DNA of 64,000 nt from Dipylidium caninum (GCA_017562135.1 QEYB01000412.1:1-64000), one strand, 5' to 3'; counted from the stretch's first letter, positions 41,531-53,285 are shown. Notes: generated from the sequence alone by a model not told the origin. A program made the numbers and translations.

Positions 41531-42334
41531 AATACGTACATACAGAAATGCACACCTTCGAAATCGAAATTCCGTGCTGAATACTGTTTCTGGCAGAAGG
41601 GCCAAACCCACGTCTGTCCGTCTGGTTCAAGCGTGTGATCCATCAAAAACGACGGTGTGACATGAAGTAACCAACTGCACATCCTCGAGAGGAGCGCGCA
41701 CCTACCGCGAAGCACCGCAGGTGGCACTTTTCGCTGCAAGCCAATGTTGGACAGCCGTGGTGACTGGATACGTGAGGTGGTGTTTCGCGCGAGACAAACT
41801 GGTCACGGAGACAGCAACTCTCGTGGCCTGGTCGGTTGAGTCGGCTCACAGACCGGGACCATAACGCCCTTTGTGGCAACCGATGAGTTTCTAACTCTCT
41901 CGTCCATACATCTCTTCTAAATTTGGGACAGAAGGAGAAGTCATGCACTTGAAGGTCGAAAATATCTCTCCAAACCAATAAGACGAAGGCTGAAGTGTAG
42001 TAGCATTGAAGTGTGTCAGGTCGGAGTAGACGTGAGGCATCAAAGGGCAACTGTGGCCATTTCACACGTCGCCGGCCAAAGCAAGGGTGATGAAAGGCGA
42101 AGAGAGGCAAAGACAAAAGTGCTCTCCTACTCGGACCAATGCTTGTGTCCTGCCGTGAAGATTGGTTGGGTGCTGACGGTGGGTTGGAAGGTGGTCTGAC
42201 AAATGTTTTGCAAATGGGTAGGATGACAATGTGATTGATGGAAAATCACACAGTTCATTGGTAACCTTGAGAAAATCGGTTGTCTCATTCTCCATTTGCC
42301 ATATTATCACACTTGCTGCAAGGCCACATTCCAT
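41482..42334 (-). pseudogene. K long ORF, inverted copy, frameshifted
   Basis: Three overlapping frames (41,482-41,739, 41,643-42,116, 42,062-42,334) cover the 253-aa protein seen at 60,315. Near 41,840-41,940 an extra stretch (FCPKFRRDVWTRELE) is inserted relative to the other copies, which is unique to this copy. Confidence 0.35.
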
Positions 42335-43497
42335 TTCCCAATCCTCAGATGAGGTCAGACAGTCGTCAGTTATTTCTCAGTGAGGAGTAAATAGTTGACC
42401 GGTTTGGACAGCTGCTTGGCGTTTGTTCCGAAGTCGTGTACGTATAGAATAATCATTAAATAAACTCGCGTACATGAATAACTGTGGCCTTTGATGGCCT
42501 ATCTCGGACAGCAAACTTTCATACCTTTCCTAAGCCTTGACTTAAAATCATTCATTGCCGCCTTAACCATTGTTTTCAGCGCTACTCACTGATATCGCGC
42601 CTTCCCCTGACCGTGTGCTCAAACACTCATCAAACAACTTAGGCCTCATCCATTTAAGAGGTGCACTTCAAATGAATGATGCGAATCAATCGTAATGACC
42701 CATTGCACGAACTCGGCATTTAAAAATGATATTCGGCCCACTGTAATAATGATCGCATCCAACAGCAGGAGAGTGAACACCGAGGCCCAATCAGATTGGT
42801 GCGTGACACTCGACAACTCGAATTGAGAGGTTGCTTTTTGAAGATGTCATCTTCGTCACTTGTCATGATTTGATTTGAATGAACATGGTATGAGCATATG
42901 ATATCAGTACAATAGTCTCCCTCAGGGACCGAAAAACGGCGAAGACGCGGCCGTTATAATCACCGATCCACCATGTTTACTCACTTGCGTTACAAGTAGC
43001 CTGTGAATGTGAAAGTTGAAGGCATGTCTGTCGAGTGCAGATCATGGGAAATTCATTTCTCTACTCAGTAGAGAATTGACAGGCCACAACTTCCGAGAGA
43101 ATCGGAGGAGGCCTGGAAAGTGCCGAGTGGACGATTACCGCCAAGAGTCCGAGTGTCATGAAGCTCCGCTTCGGCCAACACCTCCTTAAACAAAACACCA
43201 GGTCTGCAGCCCTTGACTGGTGCCTCTTCGTCGCCACACCTGCTCGAGGCAATGCACTTTACCCGACCCGTAGTCAAACACTTTGCCTGCATGCAAGTCG
43301 GCTGACACGAAAGGCAACTCACCAAAGCTAATTCAAGTGCACACAGGATCTTCAACAGCCACACTCAGGAGGGATGTTGTGACATAGTGGCGGACGAGTT
43401 AGAAGGTAGCCAGGATCAGGAAGCAAGGGGTTTTCAGCTAGAATCGACCTTCTTGCAGTCAGAGTGGCAGTTAGTTTGAGAGTAACTTGACCTGAGG
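42335..43497. other. Inverted K, 5' part
   Basis: Inverted copies of the 79-aa K ORF (about 42,645-42,900, frame broken by changes) and the 107-aa K ORF (about 43,000-43,320). The - strand frames at 43,061-43,364 are antisense shadows. No intact gene. Confidence 0.4.
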
Positions 43498-44133
43498 TGC
43501 AGCACAACGACGTCCTCCGCATCCAACGTGTTGAAGCAGTTTCCACGCCGAGGTGAAGTCCAAACACGTGACGATTCTTCGGGACAACGATGAATTTGTG
43601 TGCAGTGGTGGAGAGTGCATACGTGCCTACCTTCTCCGTTTCGCCTGTTATCACGGCAAAAATATATACATTTTTGGATGAAGGCCATAGACAAAACGCT
43701 TGTGGCGTGTGTACGCTCCTCCTTTCCTTGTTTCTTCGACTGCCTCTCCTGTGTTCCTAACTAGCAAGACGGTGGATGAGCGCAGTGGACAGACGTAGTG
43801 GCGAGGTGGTGGAGTATGTGGGGTGGGGGGAGGCGAGGAGGCGAGGAGGGAAGGAGGGGAGAGGAGAGGAGAGTAGACTCGGCGTTGCATGAGGTGAGGC
43901 GGGGAGTGTGTGGAATGGGTGTTGAGGTTCCGTTCTGGCGACAAATTATCACGGAGAGGCAAGTGGCCTGCAGGTTAATCCACGTGACCAAGGAGAAACA
44001 GGCAGGTAAATGTCAGGCTGAGCTCGAGCGATGGCACGAAGCACTTGGGGTGTTTACGAGGGCGCTGAAGCGGTTTCTTGAGACATCTCCTCCAGGCAGA
44101 AACCGTCGCAAATCGGTTGTGCACGCGGCCTAG
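43498..44133 (+). pseudogene. A5, 5'-truncated family A gene
   Basis: Begins in exon 3 at the inversion break. The exon 43,798-44,133 is open for 111 codons: EERRVDSALHEVRRGVCGMG, VEVPFWRQIITERQVACRLI, HVTKEKQAGKCQAELERWHE, ending RNRRKSVVHAA-stop. It aligns with the D5 exon (RMCGTVAVRIFSDHKLVTEC). No start or signal peptide is available, so it is a fragment. Confidence 0.5.
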
Positions 44134-44639
44134 AAGCAGAAAATGACCAACTTACAGTGTTGGGAGGTGTGGTGGGAGCGAACGGCGAGTGGCCTCGCTG
44201 ATAGCCACCATCGCGTGGACTTGTGGGACTGTCCAGCAAACACGGTCTGACAGGCCGGGAGCTTTTGCCTCAAAACACTTCCTCCTCGCAATTGAGCACA
44301 TGCGCGGTAGGTGAGACAATGGCGGAAGAAGGGAGTGAGAGTTGAGCTGAAGCGGCGTGGAGACAGACGAGTGGGTGGTAGTGGCGCATTCGCAGTCGTA
44401 TGAGTGGACTGTGGGAAGTCCATGCTCACAACGCTCGCTCCACCTTGCCTCTCCTCTCCCATTCGCCGACCACACCACGTTGAGGGGCAAGGGGCGGAGC
44501 AGAAGGAGGGCGACGGCGCCGTCTGTTTCTCGTCTTGCCTGTCATGACTGCTCGGCATGGAAGTGTTGAGGGCAGGCGAGGATGCAGCGACTGTATGACT
44601 CTCTTCAATTGCCGATTGAAGCCTCTTGCTATTCCTGTG

Positions 44640-45024
44640 TTCAGGACAGTGATGCAGAAGCTCTTGTCGTAAGTTGGCCTGCTGGCTAACAGTATAATTT
44701 CGTATGCTGACGAGACTGATTTGTTTGGGTGCTTTTGCTGTGATGCTGAATATTTTCTGTTACCTCCATTGACACCACTCTGGAAACATGGTCTTAGTGA
44801 TGGCGCAGTTCACCCATTCACGCTTCCCACCCCAGCTATGCCGAGTTAATCGCTTCACACTCTGCGACCGCCCTCATCGTCACACCCTTCAAGCCGCCAC
44901 TCTTCCAAACGAGACCTACCGCACATGTTGTCGAAACAACTCTCGTCTGAAGCTCATCCCCCCCAACCACCCACCCACCCCGAGCCCACGAGAAGGCTGC
45001 ACTTTACTGTCAGCCGTGTGGTGA
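44640..45024 (+). pseudogene. Y5 with 31-nt insertion
   Basis: Same as Y2 and Y3 except for 31 extra bases at 44,761-44,791 (CCATTGACACCACTCTGGAA in the middle), which break the frame between CDAEYF and MAQFTHS. The inserted sequence occurs nowhere else in the window that I can see. Confidence 0.45.
44957..44981 (-). other. Potential G-quadruplex motif, copy 5
   Basis: C7 followed by three further C3-4 runs on the + strand. Equivalent to 12,346. Confidence 0.4.
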
Positions 45025-45150
45025 CTAAAGCACACAACACGGCGCCCCTCTTCCTCAAACCACCTAATTCAGAAGGGCGACCCGCTACACACCTGTCCTC
45101 AGAGTAGGCCAGAACGAGAGGGTCTCCTGCTTCGCAAAGCCATCTTCATT

Positions 45151-46428
45151 CTACATGGCAGAGGAGTTCGATGGTAAGTACGTTCGAAGGTTTATTGAAC
45201 AGTTGATTCGGAGAATTGTGGCACGCAGACAGAAGAGGAGGAGTCTGCGCTGTTGATCTTCATCATACATCACCAAACGGTGTTTGGCGGTCACTTCGCT
45301 GTGAATGAAGGTGACACACGGTGAGATGCCAATTACGCCGTTGTGCCTTCTCCTCCCCCCATCCCGCAAACTCCACCACTCTCGCCACGATGTCTGCCCA
45401 CCGCGCTCATCCTCCATTTGCTGGTTAAGCAGAAGGAGAAGGAAAGTAATGATAGGGACGAGGAGAACATGCCGGGTAGCGTAAACTTTCACATGCACTT
45501 GTCAATGGGTCTCCACCCGAAATGGTATATATAATTAGCCGTGGTTACAGGCGAAACGGAGGAGATAGGCACGTATGCCACTTTCCACAGTGCACGCACT
45601 TCTCAGAGTCATGAGGAACCTTCACGTGTGGTGACCTCACCTCGGCGTGCAGCTGCTTCACCCGGTTGATTGCGCAGCACATTGTTGGACTGCACCTTTT
45701 GCGTCGACGAGGATGAAGACGTGACTGATGACGAAGGCGTTCTTCTCCGTGTAACGTCTGCTTACATCTTGCAGGAAGGTTGAAGAGAGCGGTGAAATCG
45801 TGTCGCCACTCTTCACGCTGCCTGGTATCTTTCGTATCCGGAAGCAAAACAGACGATACAAAGGGGAGAATTGAAGGTGGAAGGTGCGAAGGTTTTGTAA
45901 GATGTTCTCAGTTAGAGGCGAGGCGAGGCGAGGCATGCAAGTTGAGAGGATGGGTAAACATGCTGCGGAGGACCCGAGTCATGCAACAGCGTGTGGAGCT
46001 CAAATTACGTCCCTCTACAAAGCATTCGAATTTGCATTTTTGACTGCGAGACCCCTTGACAATCCGAAATCCACGAGACGATGGTGTCGTGCCAGCGCCA
46101 ATCTTCATTTAAATAAGGCCATTTGATGCACAACGCCTTATAGCCAGTGTGGACGAGGTGGGCGATGGTCTTGGTGACGGCCTCGACGTCGTAGGCGCGA
46201 GACGGACAGCGGACCCTGCGGGGAGAAAGCGAGTTAGGCGGAGGGGTGGTGGCGGGTGTCAGTTGTCATGCAATGCGGACAGAGATGAACGGGTGCTTAC
46301 TCATTGGACTGTAGTCAGAGTAGAAGTGCACCCTCTTCTCCTCCTCTGCGGAAGTACAGGCAATAGCCAGGGCGAGGAGAAGGAAGGAGGAGGGAGGAGG
46401 AGGAGTTGACTGGTGCGCTGACGTGCAT
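45151..46428 (-). CDS. B5, family B gene with E-type 3' end
   Basis: The start ATGCACGTCAGC lies at 46,428. The signal peptide is LLLALAIACTSA (one base out of frame with the ATG), then EEEKRVHFYSDYSPM and donor ATGA-GTAAGC at 46,301. The core exon follows TTTCTCCCCGCAG. Exon 3 reads QDVSRRYTEKNAFVISHVFI. Exon 4 reads VAYVPISSVSPVTTANYIYH. CTGCTTAACCAG (45,421) is a good branch point plus 3' splice site. The last exon reads QMEDERGGQTSWREWWSLRD, then RHNGVIGISPCVTFIHSEVT and continues to the stop at 45,151 (115-codon frame). Its first half is like A (VDERSGQT), its second half like E, so B is a chimera of the two domains. Confidence 0.48.
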
Positions 46429-46499
46429 TCCGAATGGATGATGCTGCTAATTTTTGTGCGGCTATTCATGCAGGTGAGGGTGTCCATTAGTTAAGACTG

Positions 46500-47120
46500 C
46501 ACACGGCAAGAAAACGGTCTCCGTGGCATGTAAAAGAAGGGCAATGTACTCCCAGTTCATCGTCGTTTTTGAAACCTCCGTGTGATGGTCTCGGCGTGAG
46601 TATGTTCGTTTTCTGCTCAGCGTCGTCTGATTCCCCAACCGCGCATGCTTCAAGCGCAGCCTTCGTGTCGGTGACTTGGCGTGTGCGGGGAGCGAAAGGC
46701 ACTGTAATGACCGAGCATCAAAGCAAGGTTAGCCTTTTGTCAGGTAAAAGGCCTGTTTTGGCCATGTTGGAGTGAGGCGGTTCACATGGCAGCATGGAAT
46801 TGTATACTGGTAGAGTCAACACTCAATAGTTGCCCTGCGTTTAAACTCCCTGTGCAATGCTTGTGGTCGAACCACAGAGACGTAAGATGCGCCTTACAAA
46901 CCGTCAACGGTGATCGTGAAGGCCGTGCAAATGAATTCTGAAGAAATAGCACCAGACAATTAAGCAACTTAGAGGTGAGCTCGTACCGCATACGTGCAAC
47001 TCCGAAGGTATATTTTCACAGTTGAAATCGAGTGTGCCTTACACACGAGGGCAGCACAATGATACGTCATGCAGTATCATGCGAATCACGAAACAAATGA
47101 TTCTAAAACAATGTGCTCCT
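46500..47120. other. B-D divergent intergenic region
   Basis: Copy of 13,740-14,330. The 92-codon frame of copy 1 is broken here apart from its end (MNSEEIAPDN). Probably holds the promoters of B and D, but no TATA-like box is evident. Confidence 0.4.
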
Positions 47121-47417
47121 CATTAAGTCGAACCGACGACAACGACGAAGAAGAAGAAGAAGAAGAAAAAGAAAAAAGAAGTAGAAGCCCGTTGATCCAT
47201 AAAGGTAGAAGCGGCGAAAATTGCCACTGCAGCTACTACGCATGAAAATGAAAAGTGGCATACGTGCCTGTTCTCCTCCGTTTCTCTTGTTACCAGACTA
47301 AAAATATATACCATTTGGGGATGGAGACCATAGATAAATGCATATGAGGAGTTTGACGCTCCCCCCTTACTTGTTCTACTTTCTCTTCTTTTCTTATTAA
47401 ACTCCACGGGACGGCGG

Positions 47418-47744
47418 ATGAGCGCGGTGGGCAGACATGGCGGCGCGAGTGTGAACATTGGAGAGAAGAGAAGAATCAGCTTATGCAGACGTGTGGCACG
47501 AATGTGTGGGACTGTGGCGGTGAGAATCTTTTCCGACCATAAATTGGTCACAGAGTGCCAGGTGACCTGCACGTTGACTGACCTGACCACGTGGAAACAG
47601 ACAAGAATTCAAGCAAGCGCAAACACAAAAATTAGCCTTCTTTCCTCCTTTAAGCGGCACGAATTCAGCACGGTAGCTTGGTGCACTGGATGCTCTCCGA
47701 CGTCACGTAACTGTTTGCTCTCCTCCGGGTGTGGTAAGCGATGA
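47418..47744 (+). CDS. D5, internal exon of gene D, 108-codon frame
   Basis: Starts after a pyrimidine-rich stretch (TTTCTCTTCTTTTCTTATTAAACTC region). It reads MSAVGRHGGASVNIGEKRRI, LCRRVARMCGTVAVRIFSDH, KLVTECQVTCTLTDLTTWKQ and ends LLSSGCGKR. A aligns along the same frame (MSAVDRRSG; HEVRRGVCGMGVEV; IITERQVACRLIHVTKEKQ). In the copy at 14,640 the frame is shifted once. This protein-level agreement between A and D is among the best in the window. Confidence 0.45.
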   Translation: MSAVGRHGGASVNIGEKRRISLCRRVARMCGTVAVRIFSDHKLVTECQVTCTLTDLTTWKQTRIQASANTKISLLSSFKRHEFSTVAWCTGCSPTSRNCLLSSGCGKR

Positions 47745-48140
47745 TAAAAACTGCTCTGAGGCGCTTATTCCGAGGCGCCTCAGCCTTTGTTGCGGGCCGG
47801 AGCGAATCATGAGACGCGGTCGGCTGCCAACTCCGGACGCGCTAGCGGCCTGAGTTGTTTGGGCCGAAACTGTCGTGGCTAAAGAGAAACTTGTAACACA
47901 AGCCGTTTGACAAGTTGTATGACAAATGTGTCAGAGACGTTGAAGCCTCAGGTCAGAGTTAATCTCAAACTAACTGCCACTCTGACTGCGGAAGGTCGAT
48001 TCTAGCTGAAAAACCCCTTGCTTCCTGATCCTGGCTACCTTCTAACTTCGTCCGCCACTATGTCACCAACATCCTCCTGAGTGTGGCTGTTGAAAGATCC
48101 TGTGTGCACTTGAAGTAGCTTGGTGAGTTTGCCTTTCGTG

Positions 48141-48443
48141 TCAGCGACTTGCATGCAGGCAAAGTGTTTGACTACGGGTCGGGTAAAAGTGCATTGCCTC
48201 GAGCAGGTGTGGCGACGAAGAGGCACCAGTCAAGGGCTGCAGACCTTGTGTTTGTTTAAGGAGGTGTTGGCCGAAGCGGAGCTTCATGACCACTCGGACT
48301 CTTGGCGGTAATCGTCCACTCGGCACTTTCCAAGGCCTCCTGCCGATTCTCTCGGAAGTTTGCCTGTCAATTCTCTTACTGAGTAGAGAAATGAATTTCC
48401 CATGATCTGCACTCGACAGACATGCCTTAACTTTCACATTCAC
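48141..48443 (-). CDS. K minus-strand ORF, copy 2, 100 aa
   Basis: As 15,316-15,639 but with changes around SKRIDRQTSERIGRRPWKV, where small indels move the frame for about 15 codons. KLRFGQHLLKQTQGLQPL is intact. Confidence 0.25.
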   Translation of the reverse strand: MNVKVKACLSSADHGKFISLLSKRIDRQTSERIGRRPWKVPSGRLPPRVRVVMKLRFGQHLLKQTQGLQPLTGASSSPHLLEAMHFYPTRSQTLCLHASR

Positions 48444-48585
48444 AGGCTACTTGTAACGCAGTGAGTAAACATGGTGGATCGGTGATTATAACGGGCGCGT
48501 CTTCGCCGTTTTTTTCGGTCCCTGAGGGAGACTATGTACTGATATCATATGCTCATACCATGTTCATTCAATCAAATCATGACAA

Positions 48586-48792
48586 GTGACGAAAGATGAC
48601 ATCTCAAAAGCAACCTCTCAATTCGAGTTGTCGAGTGTCACGCACCAATCTGATCGGGGCCTCGGTTGTTCACTCTCCTGCTGTTGGATGCCCCTCATTG
48701 TTACAGTGGGCGAATATCATTTTAAATGCCGAGTTCGTGCAATGGGTCAAGTACGATTGATTCGCATCATTCATTTGAAGTGCACCTCTTAA
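48586..48792 (+). CDS. K plus-strand ORF, copy 2, 68 aa
   Basis: MTKDDISKATSQFELSSVTH at the start and GEYHFKCRVRAMGQVRLIRI at the end. The middle is out of frame for about 10 codons (LGCSLSCCWMP) compared with 59,768-60,004. Confidence 0.3.
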   Translation: MTKDDISKATSQFELSSVTHQSDRGLGCSLSCCWMPLIVTVGEYHFKCRVRAMGQVRLIRIIHLKCTS

Positions 48793-49190
48793 ATGGATGA
48801 GGCTAAATTGTTGGTGAGTGTTTGGAAGCACACGGTCAGGGGAAGGCGCGATATCAGTGAGTAGCGCTGAAACAATTCGGTTAAGGCGGCAATGAATGAT
48901 TTAAGTCAAGGCTTAGGAAAGGTGTGAAAGTTTGCTGTCCGAGATAGGCCATCAAAGGCCACAGTTTATTCATGTACGCGAGTTTTATTTAATGATTATT
49001 CTATACGTACACGACTTCGGAACAAAACGTCAAGCGCTGTCAAACCGTCAACTTATTTACTCCTCACTGAGAAATAACTGACGACTGTCTGACTGATCTG
49101 AGGATTGGGAAATGGAATGTGGCCTGCAGCAAGTGTGATAATATGGCAAATGGAGAATGAGACACAACGATATTTCTCAAAGGTTACCAA

Positions 49191-49936
49191 ATGAACTGTG
49201 TGATTTTCCATCAATCACCTTGTCATCCTACCCATTTGCAAAAACATTGTCATACCGCCTTCCAACCCGCCGTCAGGCATCACAACCAATCTTCACGACA
49301 GAACAAAAAGCATTGGTCCGAGTGGGAGAGCACTTATGTCTTTGCCTCTCTTCGCCTTTCATCACCCTTGCTTTGGCCGGCGACGTGTGAAATGGCCACA
49401 GTTTGCCCTTTGATGCCTCACATCTACTCCGACCTGACATCCTTCGATGCCACTACACTTCAGCCTTCTCTTACTGGTTTGGAGAGATATTTGTCGACCT
49501 ACAAGTGCATGACTTCTCAACCACCCACAGGCCACGAGAGCTGTCGTCTCCGTGACCAGTTTGTCTCGCGCGAAACACCACCTCACGTATCCAGTCACCA
49601 CGGCTGCCAACATTGCGCTTGCAGGGAAAGTGCCACCTGCGGTGCTTCGCGGTAGGTGCGTGCTCCTCTCGAGGGGATGTGCAGTTGGTTACTTCGTTGT
49701 CCCACGTCGATTTGATGGATTACACGCTTGAACCAGACGGACAGACGTGGGTTGGCACTTCTGCCAGAACAGTATTCAGCACGGAATTTTCGATTTCGAA
49801 GGTGTGCATTTCTGTATGTACGTGTTTGTTTGAGTGCGTGCACACGCGTGTGCGTCTGTGCATTCGTGTGACATTGAATGCCTGTGTCTGTGCTCGTGTG
49901 GTTAGCGCAGCCACAGTGATAGCTAATTCTACGTGA
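49191..49936 (+). pseudogene. K long ORF, copy 2, frameshifted
   Basis: A 154-codon frame (49,191-49,655) and a 107-codon frame (49,613-49,936) together cover most of the protein seen at 60,315. Frame changes fall at single T or A insertions in homopolymers. Confidence 0.35.
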
Positions 49937-50312
49937 CTCTAAGTTTTCTGCTTTACATTAATGTTGTGATTGTAGGAAATGAAGGGTCAAGTAAACCAGT
50001 TTATTTGCTGTCCGATCAAGTCGACCCCGCTTGGGCTTTCTAGTCCTCACTCGACCTCTTAATTCCACTTTACGCCCTCATTTCACCCATGCCATTCGAT
50101 TCTTATTTATATCATTGCGTTGATATCATAATCAATCAACATATCCTCTCTAGTCATTGCAACAGGAGCTTCATAGGCCTTCTCATTCTTGAATGCTTTC
50201 CTCTTTGACTAAATCCTAGTGTCTCAACTCACCAGTAGGAGAGGGAAATAAGCCCAATTCAGCGCGATAGACGCATTTCGTGCAAGTGAAGCTGAAAAGG
50301 TGTGTGACCTGG

Positions 50313-50970
50313 TCATTTGTAGGCATGCGACTCGGCTCGTACAGTTCCGTCTAAGTGGCTATCGCACCACGACAACGTGAAGTCGATCAAATCGTCTGTG
50401 GATTTTTGCGTTTTGAACTTCACTGCATCACCGAGTCCTGTGCATTCAGGTAGCTGAAATGTCCTGCAAAAGCGATGTCCACATTGACAAGTGTTCATCA
50501 TTGACATGCCTGAAACGTTGACTGGCCATTCAATCGGAAAACCTTCTTCTTCATATCTCGTGCCTGCGATCATCAGTGCCTCTCCACTTATTGTCAATTC
50601 TCGCCCTCCAGTCGCTCAGACTCCAACAGCGCCTTGGTGAGACGACTGGCGTGTGAGTGCTTTAACGCGCTGTCAACCATGAGACGCACCTGTCAGAACT
50701 CATTCCACATGACGCTGTGCGGTCACTGCCCGCAGGCAAAGCCATACAAAAGGACTAATGCATGAACGGTTTTGTTGGGTGGGGATGAAACACCCATGAC
50801 GACTGAATCAGAGCAAGTGAAAAGCGGGAAGGAATGCATTTAACTTGACAGAGAGTGAATTTATCCTTGGCGAAGCTGTGTTTCCTCGGCGACACGACGA
50901 GCTCTCTGCATGTGGCCAGGTAAACGAGGGTGATGGCGAGGGTCTGCGCAACCAACTGTCTTCCCGTCAT
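50313..50970 (-). CDS. M signal-peptide and Cys ORFs, copy 2
   Basis: Frame 1 (50,970-50,755): MTGRQLVAQTLAITLVYLAT, 71 codons. Frame 2 (50,597-50,313): GTRYEEEGFPIEWPVNVSGM and the CQCGHRFCRTF cluster, with a missing base in its first part (TCTCGCCCTCC region) and a different C-terminus (DLIDFTLSWCDSHLDGTVRA). Read together as two exons they agree with 17,542-18,155. Confidence 0.33.
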
Positions 50971-51089
50971 GGCAGGATCCTCTTCCTTATCCTAGGGGAA
51001 TCAAATAGACGCACTGTCATATAATTCGTGCTCATACTATGGCCAGTCAAAATTATGACAAGTAGAGAAATTGACATTTGAAAAGCCAC

Positions 51090-51413
51090 CAATGAATTTG
51101 AGATGTGGAGTGTCATGCTGCAATTCGATTGGACCACGGTGCTCACTCTCTCCAGCCCACTGTTAACGCTGTCGTTCGATGCGATTATAAACACGGCGCG
51201 GGGATTATTATTGCAAATCTCGAGTTCATTCAATGGGTCAGGAAGGTATTGATTCGCATTATTCATCTGAATTGCGCCGCCTCATTCGATAAGACCTGGA
51301 TTTGCCGATGGTTTTTCAGTGTAATACGAACACGGAAGGGCGCGATATCACTAAAACATTCGTTGACCAATTATCATAATCGCATAGACGAAACTCGTCC
51401 ACGAGGTGTTTGA
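51090..51413 (+). CDS. M plus-strand ORF, copy 2
   Basis: Frame starting MECHAAIRLDHGAHSLQPTV, with the KATNEFEMWSVMLQFDWTT frame overlapping it, and GLIRIIHLNC-like sequence behind. Similar to 18,264-18,539, also broken between the two halves. Confidence 0.25.
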
Positions 51414-52366
51414 CAGCGGTATCTTCAAGCGAATGTATCGGAAGAGATTTGTGCCATGTTTACCAAAGTTAGAAATCGGTGAGTATTAATCGCGACTTGT
51501 TGAAATGGGGCGAAGTCCGCTGCTCGGTTGCAGGTGAGTGTGGGGGTTCGCAGCTGGGGGTAGGAAAGAGACGCGAGTTATCTCTTGACAAGTGCTGCTG
51601 TCAGTGTCAGGTGCAGCTAACCACCCGTTAATAGGCGTTGTTCATTTGTGCTGTCCAAAATAAAGCCCTCAAATGCCTCTTTTTCTCCCAGTGTGAGAGT
51701 TAGTTTGCAGCTTATTCTCTACGAAACACCACGGCGGATTTAACCCTAGGCAGCTATTAAACCGGCAACTATTGACTCCTCACAGAGAAATATATGACCA
51801 CTGTCTGATCTGATCTGAGGATTTGGGAAATGGAATGCGGGCTTACAGCACAATTTATAATGCCGCCTAAACCATTGACCTCAATCGTTTCAGTAAAGGG
51901 TGTTTGGCTGAACACACTATTCTTTTCCATGTCCACCCAGCCACCTTGCCGGTTACCTCCGTCAAGTTACCGAGAGTCGATGTGTTGAAGTGTGTGAATC
52001 CCCGTCATTCTACGTTTTCACCAGTGATCCGGGCGTAGACTCCCATTTGGCTATCGGCCTACTCCTCACGCGTTTGCGTCTGACAAACATTCCGCTGCAT
52101 TACAAAACTCCTTTATTACCTCGAAGTGCTCCAGGATCGCTTCTACGCAGAACGTCGTCCTCAGACGAAATGGAGACACCCGCGCCTACTGACATGACAT
52201 GCGGGAAACACTTGTTCTGAGAATGTAAATGCACGTGCTTCATTTTCCACGAAATGGAACCATCGGCTCACCGACTGCCTGCGTTAAACCACATCAATCC
52301 ACGCCCACAGTAAGGCTCGAAAGACTCAGCGGGAAGCGGTGTTGGCGGCTGCGACGACGCATGTGT
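51414..52366. other. M-H spacer, copy 2
   Basis: Copy of 18,590-19,560. The 76-codon frame at 51,990-52,220 departs from its copy after 20 codons. Nothing firm is seen. Confidence 0.35.
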
Positions 52367-53285
52367 TTAGGGATTTCTGAATACATGCTGATGCGCAGTG
52401 GAACAAGGGAAACGTTCAGTTTCCCAAAGGGGAACAAAAACCTCTTGATCCCATTCTGTGGATACTTCGGGCGCAGTGGAAGAATTGCTTATGGTTGTTG
52501 GCAGGAGAATGCAAGGACAATGATCACATTCATCACCATCTTGTCGACCGCTGGCAATCCTTAAAGGGGCATTGCCAGCGTTAGCGCTCTCCGCGCCACG
52601 TCGAGCTTTCGCGATCACTGTTGGCATGCCAGTATGCACAGTTGCGGAATCGTCCGAAGGCATTTCATTGCAACCTTCACACCACGCAGCACGTTCGCAG
52701 TAGCTCTGGTCCAACCTGCCCCTCAAGGCTGCCTTTGCCATTGGAGGGGGGCGAGTTAATGTCCTGCACCGAAATATATGCCCTCCGAAGGTCGCGGATG
52801 GGTTTCCACTCTCACCTCCAACGTCGAAGCATACCTCTTGTAGGTCTGTGACTGTTGACAGCCAGAGGCAGTTCGAGGGCACATTTCGTGGACTTCACAT
52901 GGGAATGCATCCGCCCTAGTCGATCTGAATCCTCACCTGACCACCAGACGAAAGTGACTCCTGCACGACTGCCTCCACAAGATTTCCAATCTGACGCATC
53001 AACAAGCCGGGAGACCGAGCGGGTCTCCTCGTTCTCATACACACGCCGACTGCACGACATGAAGGGGACGCAGCAGGGAGGAACGCTGTCCGATGAGGTT
53101 GAGACAAGTCCAGGTGGTCCGAGGGCACTGTTCACGTGAATGGGAGTTTTGATGGCACCATAAGAGGCATTAGGCAAGTGACTCTGCAGCCTTTCCTCAG
53201 TCGCCAAGGCTGAGGAATCGCTGATTGCGCAATGATGACGCGGTCCCATGTGGATAGAATGTGATGCAGCGCTAGCAACTGTCAA
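52367..53285 (-). CDS. H minus-strand ORFs, 157 and 171 codons, copy 2
   Basis: The 157-codon frame (53,285-52,812) reads MTVASAASHSIHMGPRHHCA, YGAIKTPIHVNSALGPPG and SVSRLVDASDW. The overlapping 171-codon frame (52,882-52,367) reads TDLQEVCFDVGGESGNPSAT and AKAALRGRLDQSYC. Donor-like CAG-GTGAGG and GAG-GTGAGAG sites of copy 1 are both conserved. Exon structure is not solved and no domain is recognised. Confidence 0.25.

Larger units (their letters stand above)
40265..43497 (-). repeat. Large inverted K-M block
   Basis: Reverse complement of about 15,155-18,155 and of 47,960-50,970. Its left end is the M start region and its right end lies inside K at the CAGGTCAAGTTACTCTC segment. At 43,497 it is fused to the middle of exon 3 of A5 (GTG then CAGCACAACGACG), so the break cuts a coding exon. 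With the direct copies on both sides it forms long inverted repeats separated by about 22 and 4.5 kb. Confidence 0.93.
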
